Assembly: GCF_951805225.1 (NCBI RefSeq)
Contig: NZ_OX638201.1
Span: 3,534,001-3,598,000 of the forward strand
Length of the DNA: 64,000 nucleotides
Source: an uncultured Flavobacterium sp.
GTDB lineage: Bacteria; Bacteroidota; Bacteroidia; Flavobacteriales; Flavobacteriaceae
Direction of reading: 5' to 3'
Each line of letters begins with the position of its first letter. Within the stretch, counting starts at the first letter, position 1. The translations under genes and the position numbers were made by a program. The notes below the pieces were generated by a model. That model saw only the letters and a program-made list of their open reading frames with translations. It was not told the origin of the DNA and did not search any database. This document shows positions 59,746 through 64,000 of this stretch, piece by piece.

Positions 59746-60957
59746 ATGCCTAAAATTCACGAACTCTTATCTAAAGAACACGAAAGCGCACACGTTTTGA
59801 GTTATAAAAAGCAATATTCAACACCTAGTATTTATAATGCAGATGGCGATTTATCAAAACGTTGGTATGTTTATTTCTCCTTTAGAAATCCTGCAACAGG
59901 AAAATTAGAACGTCAAACTCATGTCTACGCAGGCGTAAATCAGTTCAAAACTCTCAAAGAACGTAAAGAAGCTATAAAAATTCTTCGTGATGCCGTTGAA
60001 ACAATTCTTGTAAATGGCTATAATCCTTTTGAAGATTCCAATCCAGTAGATCAATCGAAAAATTATAATATTCCAGATGCCGTTACTTTCGCACTCGAAT
60101 TAAACAAAAACACATTAAAAGAAAATAGCTACAGAGATTTTAGAGTGAGACTAAAATCATTTGAAAAATGGTTGTTGACAAATGGATTCGAAAATAGATA
60201 TATCACAGCGGTAAATAAAAGAACTGTCATAACTTATCTAAATTCTGTATTAGCCAACACTAGTCCAAAAAACAGAAACAATACTCGATCAAACTTATCA
60301 ATGTTTTTTAAAACACTTGAAGCAAACGAGATTATTGAAGATAATTTTATACCAAAAATCAACGTTTTAAAATCGACTCCTGAAAGAAATAAAACTTTTA
60401 GCAGTGACCAAGAAAACGACATATTGAATTATCTTCTAAAACATGACACTCTTCTACTTCTGTTTATACAGTTTATTTCTTATAATCATTTGCGACCAAT
60501 AGAAGTGGTTCGCTTGCGTGTTTGCGATATTAACATAAAAGACAAACTTATTTATGTACGTGCCAAAAACAAAGCAGTAAAGACGAAACTAATACCTGAA
60601 ATATTACTCCATGAACTACCAAACCTTCAAAAATTAGACTCAGAAAGCTATTTATTCACACCAAAAGGTATAGGTCATGAATGGACAACAAATGAAACTG
60701 ACAAACGTGGTTACTTTGGAGAACGCTTTAAAAAAGTAAAAGTTAGTCTGAAATTAGGAAAAGATTACGGTCTTTACAGTTTTAGACATACTTTCATAAC
60801 CAAATTATATAAAGAACTGGTTAAAAACAGCACTCCGAATGAAGCAAAAAGTAAACTGATGCTTATTACTGGTCATACAACAATGAGCGCTTTAGAAAAA
60901 TATTTACGTGATATAGATGCTGTTATGCCCGAAGATTATTCTAAACACATAAAATAA
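59746..60957 (+). CDS. Tyrosine-type integrase of a mobile element
   Basis: 403 residues. N-terminal arm-binding part (PSIYNADGDLSKRWYVYFSFRNPATGKLERQ), SAM-like core-binding domain (about 95-195), catalytic domain from about 215. Arg in SYNHLRPIEVVRLR, Lys near NKAVKTKLIPEI, YSFRHTF in place of HxxRH (His replaced by Tyr, seen in many Bacteroidota integrases), His in ITGHTTM, and nucleophile Tyr in LEKYLRD. It reads away from the tRNA-Met 66 bp upstream. It is distinct from XerD at 41.4 kb. It marks the left end of an integrated element. Confidence 0.93.
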   Translation: MPKIHELLSKEHESAHVLSYKKQYSTPSIYNADGDLSKRWYVYFSFRNPATGKLERQTHVYAGVNQFKTLKERKEAIKILRDAVETILVNGYNPFEDSNPVDQSKNYNIPDAVTFALELNKNTLKENSYRDFRVRLKSFEKWLLTNGFENRYITAVNKRTVITYLNSVLANTSPKNRNNTRSNLSMFFKTLEANEIIEDNFIPKINVLKSTPERNKTFSSDQENDILNYLLKHDTLLLLFIQFISYNHLRPIEVVRLRVCDINIKDKLIYVRAKNKAVKTKLIPEILLHELPNLQKLDSESYLFTPKGIGHEWTTNETDKRGYFGERFKKVKVSLKLGKDYGLYSFRHTFITKLYKELVKNSTPNEAKSKLMLITGHTTMSALEKYLRDIDAVMPEDYSKHIK

Positions 60958-61054
60958 ATGCAGTTTTTTTCTCTCAGATATTTTCCTAAAATCTATACCG
61001 GTTGCTAAAACAGTCTACTTTTACAAAATCAATTACCACTCTGGAATATACTAA

Positions 61055-61087
61055 AAGAAAAAGGGCAAATAGTAATATTTACCCTTT
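61055..61087 (-). terminator. Probable terminator of the 78-residue gene
   Basis: AAAGGGcAAATA / TATTTaCCCTTT. On the minus strand it is followed by TTCTTTT. Confidence 0.6.
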
Positions 61088-61132
61088 GAGAACCAAAAAA
61101 ACTGGAAGTTGGTTGTCTGGTTCTTTTTAAGA

Positions 61133-61369
61133 TTAGTTTATCTTGTCTATATTAAAGGAACTTTCGTCAGTAACTGAATTTAAAACCACCAAGTTCATTT
61201 TATGAAGCAATATCAATGTTTCTAATACTCTTGCTTGGTTTATTCTTTCATTTGATAAATAAGAGCTAGGTGCAACAGCAATCGTCAATTCAACTAAAGT
61301 ATAACTCTTATTATAATTTTGTGTGAGGATTTTAAGTGTTTCAACAAGAATATTAAAAGATGTAGTCAT
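61133..61369 (-). CDS. Unrecognised 78-residue protein of the mobile element
   Basis: MTTSFNILVETLKILTQNYNKSYTLVELTIAVAPSSYLSNERINQARVLETLILLHKMNLVVLNSVTDESS: two or three helices with a winged-helix-like rhythm (helix, YTLVEL, helix, NLVVLNSV hairpin). It could be a small DNA-binding regulator of the element, but no motif proves it. It is alone on the minus strand between the integrase and the fibre genes, with a possible terminator behind it. Confidence 0.5.
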   Translation of the reverse strand: MTTSFNILVETLKILTQNYNKSYTLVELTIAVAPSSYLSNERINQARVLETLILLHKMNLVVLNSVTDESSFNIDKIN

Positions 61370-61518
61370 AAAGGAATTTTAAACTAAGGTAGTAAGAACT
61401 AATAGATTAGATCATTGAAATTGAACTTATTTACTTTAATAAAAAAATGTAGACTTTTTTTACTCAGATCTGCACCGGATCTTTTTCCAGGATCTAATAA
61501 AAATCTACTTTTTAAACA

Positions 61519-61552
61519 AAAAAATCGTATCACAGAAATGTGACACGATTTT
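61519..61552 (-). terminator. Terminator after the 278-residue gene
   Basis: AAAATCGT-TCAC / GTGA-ACGATTTT with small mismatches, A-run on the plus strand giving T-run on the minus strand, 20 nt after the stop. Confidence 0.78.
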
Positions 61553-61571
61553 CTAACTAAAAACAAAAAAA

Positions 61572-62408
61572 CTACGTAATCTGATAAGGAGATTCAAACA
61601 TTATTGTCAAATAATATTCTGATAAATTTATCTCTATTCCGTCTTTTGTGGGACTGGCTACATCTTGCTTTAATTTTGGCAGTTCAAAATTCGGGGCTTG
61701 AAGCGGAGGTAAATTAGTATGATGATGTGCGATAAAAAACTCATTGGTTCTTACATCTAAAATCAGTTCAATTGTGATCCGTTTTCCTGTGCCTACTATT
61801 GCTAAATTCGAAGGGCGTGGATTAAATCTTATATACATATCCATGAATCTGAAATAAGTATTAAAATCAAGCGTCCTAGTCTGTGGATAGCTTAAATTAC
61901 CAAATGGTTGATTATTTCGATTGTCAAAAGAATCATTGTTAATTAGTTTATAAATATCCCCACTAATTGACGAATCGAAAATCATCGTGCATTTAACAAC
62001 ATAACGGTTGTAGTCATATGTATAATAGGTTGCATCACATAAATAAGGATTTTTATATTTATGTAAATAAGGATCAAAATTAATCACGTTTACATCTAAT
62101 GGAGAAGGAATAGAACTAGAAGAACCACCAGAACTATAAAAGAATTTATCGGCTAATTCAATTAAAAATTCATTAAAATTATCAGCGTAAATTTCAGGCT
62201 CGCATAATGATTTGCTGATTTCTAAGTAACTTAAAACAAAAGGATTTTCCCCGTTTTCATTCTGAATTATAAAGAAATCTTTTTGGGATCGATCTTTAAT
62301 AATATTTGAGGCAGGATTTAATGAAGCTAATAACGTATTATCCGCTATTTTGTAAACTCTAACACTTCCCTGATCGTCTTTTATAAATTTTAAAATATTT
62401 ATACTCAT
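61572..62408 (-). CDS. Unrecognised protein following the tail-fibre-like gene
   Basis: 278 residues. The N-terminal part (1-90) contains SVRVYKIADNTLLASLNPASNIIKDRSQKDFFIIQNENGE. A Gly/Ser linker (SSGGSSSSIPSP, about 94-105) leads to a second part rich in Tyr/Asn/Asp (YLHKYKNPYLCDATYYTYDYNRY) and ends in beta strands. No signal peptide. It starts 19 bp after the stop of the repeat protein, so it is co-transcribed with it. A virion or fibre-associated part is likely from the context; the sequence alone gives no function. Confidence 0.55.
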   Translation of the reverse strand: MSINILKFIKDDQGSVRVYKIADNTLLASLNPASNIIKDRSQKDFFIIQNENGENPFVLSYLEISKSLCEPEIYADNFNEFLIELADKFFYSSGGSSSSIPSPLDVNVINFDPYLHKYKNPYLCDATYYTYDYNRYVVKCTMIFDSSISGDIYKLINNDSFDNRNNQPFGNLSYPQTRTLDFNTYFRFMDMYIRFNPRPSNLAIVGTGKRITIELILDVRTNEFFIAHHHTNLPPLQAPNFELPKLKQDVASPTKDGIEINLSEYYLTIMFESPYQIT

Positions 62409-62427
62409 TTTCTTTTTTTTAAATTAA

Positions 62428-64000
62428 TTACCAAGTGGCTAAAGCACATCTTACCCATGTATTAGTTGCAGTACAGATATAAATAAAAGTTGCCGTGATT
62501 CTGATTTCGCCCAGTACCCCTGTGGCTGTTCCGCTTGCAGGAGCAGTATTCAAGGCGCTTATCTTAATTACTCCTGTAAATGTTGGATCAGCTACAGGCG
62601 CTTTAAGATTATTGGCTGTGGTAACAAATGCCGTTGTCGCCAAAGCCGTTGTGCTGTTCCCTGCTGTTTGTGTAACGCCAATTGTTCCCGTTGGTAATGT
62701 TGGCGCTCCTGTGAAAACTGGAGAAGCTAAAGGCGCTTTTAAAGCATCGTTACCGTTTAATTTATTTACAGCCTGCAAAACCGTATCGGTTGGTGCAACA
62801 ACGCCCGCACCTGAAACATAGCCTGTCAGTAATTTCGAGGTAACAACTGAACTGGCGAGTGAAGTCGTATTTCCGACACTGGTAACATCACCTGTTAAGT
62901 TAGCGTTTGTAGTTACCGTTCCCGCATTTCCAGTAATCCCAATTCCCCACGTTCCTGAAGCTCCCGCACCTGTTTTTGTCGGGGCATTGTTTGCGATTTC
63001 CGTACTAACAAATGCAGTTGTAGCCAAAGCCGTTGTATTATTTCCTGCTATTTGGGTAACGCCAATTGTTCCAGTTGGCAATGTTGGCGATCCTGTGAAA
63101 ACTGGAGAAGCCAAAGGCGCTTTTAAAGCATCGTTACCATTTAATTTATTTACAGCCTGCAAAATCGTATCAGTTGATGCAACAACACCCGCACCTGAAA
63201 CATAGCCTGTCAGTAATTTAGATGTAACAACCGAACTGGCGAGTGAAGTCGTATTTCCAACACTGGTAATATCACCCGCTAAGTTAGCGTTTGTAGTTAC
63301 CGTTCCCGAATTTCCTGTGATTCCGATCGCCCAAGTTCCTGACGCTCCCGAACCTGTTTTACTTGGTGCGTTATTTGCGATTTCCGTACTAACAAATGCA
63401 GTTGTAGCCAAAGCCGTTGTGTTATTTCCTGCTGTTTGTGTAACGCCAATTGTTCCAGTTGGCAATGTTGGCGATCCTGTGAAAGCGGGAGAAGCCAAAG
63501 GAGCTTTTAAAGCATCGTTACCGTTTAATTTATTTACAGCCTGTAAAATCGTATCGGTTGATGCAACTGCGCCCGCACCTGAAACATAGCCTGTCAGTAA
63601 TTTAGATGTAACAACCGAACTGGCGAGTGAAGTCGTATTTCCGACACTGGTAACATCACCCGTTAAGTTAGCGTTTGTAGTTACCGTTCCCGAATTTCCT
63701 GTGATTCCGATCGCCCAAGTTCCTGACGCTCCCGAACCTGTTTTACTTGGTGCGTCGTTGGCTATTTCAGCATTAACAAATGCAGTTGTAGCCAAAGCCG
63801 TTGTGTTATTTCCAGTTGCTTGGGTAATGCCTGTTGTTCCCGTTGGCAATGTTGGTGATCCTGTGAAAGCGGGAGAAGCTAAAGGCGCTTTTAAGGCATC
63901 GTTACCGTTTAATTTATTTACAGCCTGCAAAATCGTATCGGTTGGTGCAACAACGCCCGCACCTGAGACATAACCCGTCAATAATTTCGAAGTAACAACC
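62428..64000 (-). CDS. Tail-fibre-like repeat protein, N-terminus beyond the window
   Basis: At least 523 residues, open to the window edge; the TTG at 63979 is inside a repeat and is not the start. It is built of 128-residue repeats, each with KLLTGYVSGAG, KLNGNDALKAPLASP, FTGSPTLPTGT, NNTTALATTAFV, and NANLTGDVTSVGNTTSLASS. The DNA repeat is exactly 384 bp: the same segment recurs at about 62769, 63153, 63537 and 63921. The C-terminus (PTFTGVIKISALNTAPASG, CTATNTWVRCALATW) is typical of fibre tips in phages of this group. Such modules form trimeric fibres that bind the host surface. Probably a structural gene of a prophage whose integrase is at 59.7 kb. Confidence 0.82.
   Translation of the reverse strand, partial: VVTSKLLTGYVSGAGVVAPTDTILQAVNKLNGNDALKAPLASPAFTGSPTLPTGTTGITQATGNNTTALATTAFVNAEIANDAPSKTGSGASGTWAIGITGNSGTVTTNANLTGDVTSVGNTTSLASSVVTSKLLTGYVSGAGAVASTDTILQAVNKLNGNDALKAPLASPAFTGSPTLPTGTIGVTQTAGNNTTALATTAFVSTEIANNAPSKTGSGASGTWAIGITGNSGTVTTNANLAGDITSVGNTTSLASSVVTSKLLTGYVSGAGVVASTDTILQAVNKLNGNDALKAPLASPVFTGSPTLPTGTIGVTQIAGNNTTALATTAFVSTEIANNAPTKTGAGASGTWGIGITGNAGTVTTNANLTGDVTSVGNTTSLASSVVTSKLLTGYVSGAGVVAPTDTVLQAVNKLNGNDALKAPLASPVFTGAPTLPTGTIGVTQTAGNSTTALATTAFVTTANNLKAPVADPTFTGVIKISALNTAPASGTATGVLGEIRITATFIYICTATNTWVRCALATW
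62428..64000. repeat. 384-bp tandem repeats inside the fibre gene
   Basis: Four visible units in register, very alike at DNA level, with differences mostly at third codon positions plus a few clustered replacements (for example ITQATGN against VTQTAGN). The array goes on past the window edge. Confidence 0.9.

Noticed and set aside
62495..63973. Four plus-strand frames repeated every 384 bp
   Set aside because: They are the antisense of the fibre repeats; the same shadow returns in each unit, with no start signal or promoter.
62428..64000. CRISPR or other short-repeat array
   Set aside because: The repeats are 384 bp, in frame and coding.

Overview
The window is from a member of the Bacteroidota, almost certainly Flavobacterium or a close relative. 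It is AT-rich and has TTG-N17-23-TAnnTTTG promoters. Its genes include many families typical of the group: a BtuG-like lipoprotein, DUF4252, DUF4290, DUF4199, DUF5686, PorT-like barrels, type B L31 and an alternative GlmU. It also carries a 6S RNA behind zapA and four copies of a small structured RNA that I take to be the Flavo-1 motif.

Layout. 1-3.5 kb: a vitamin B12 module made of a cut-off alpha-ribazole phosphatase, a cobalamin riboswitch, a BtuB-type receptor and a BtuG-like surface lipoprotein. 4.1-7.1 kb: a porin paired with an inner-membrane DASS anion transporter, then a small acetyltransferase. 7.3-8.7 kb: an alpha/beta hydrolase followed by a 0.6-kb tandem duplication packed with palindromes and two structured RNAs. 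9-15 kb: rpmH, carB, an OLD-like ATPase/TOPRIM nuclease and yiaA. The nuclease lies between carB and a degenerate second copy of the carB 3' end, the mark of an insertion. 15-17.3 kb: an ECF sigma factor operon with a membrane protein and two DUF4252 proteins. 17.4-31.3 kb: housekeeping and regulatory genes (S41 protease, ABC-F, PepSY-like, GlmU-like, Crp-like, L31, glycosyltransferase, phosphosugar mutase, MsbA-like exporter, DUF2971). 31.5-37.1 kb: an envelope operon on the minus strand (M23 peptidase, TonB-dependent receptor, membrane protein, lipoprotein). 37.2-39.7 kb: zapB-like gene, zapA, 6S RNA, RNase Y. 39.7-45.5 kb: PAS histidine kinase, XerD and four related beta-barrel genes. 45.6-59.5 kb: mostly core genes (aroQ, DUF5686, CDF transporter, murA with Asp at the usual Cys, DUF4290/DUF493, esterase, AAA_28 NTPase, recQ, fmt, HU, AlgH, class IV aminotransferase, START-like).

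From 59.6 kb to the right edge a mobile element begins. A tRNA-Met is followed by a tyrosine integrase reading inward, two unrecognised genes, and a tail-fibre-like protein built of exact 384-bp (128-residue) repeats that runs off the window. This looks like the left end of a prophage or phage-derived island.

The features least explained by ordinary gene content are: (1) the carB 3'-end duplication around the OLD-like nuclease; (2) near-identical tandem structured RNAs that differ almost only in a fully swapped but still paired apical hairpin; (3) five intergenic arrays with strict 8-nt phasing; and (4) the tRNA-Met island with its repeat fibre.
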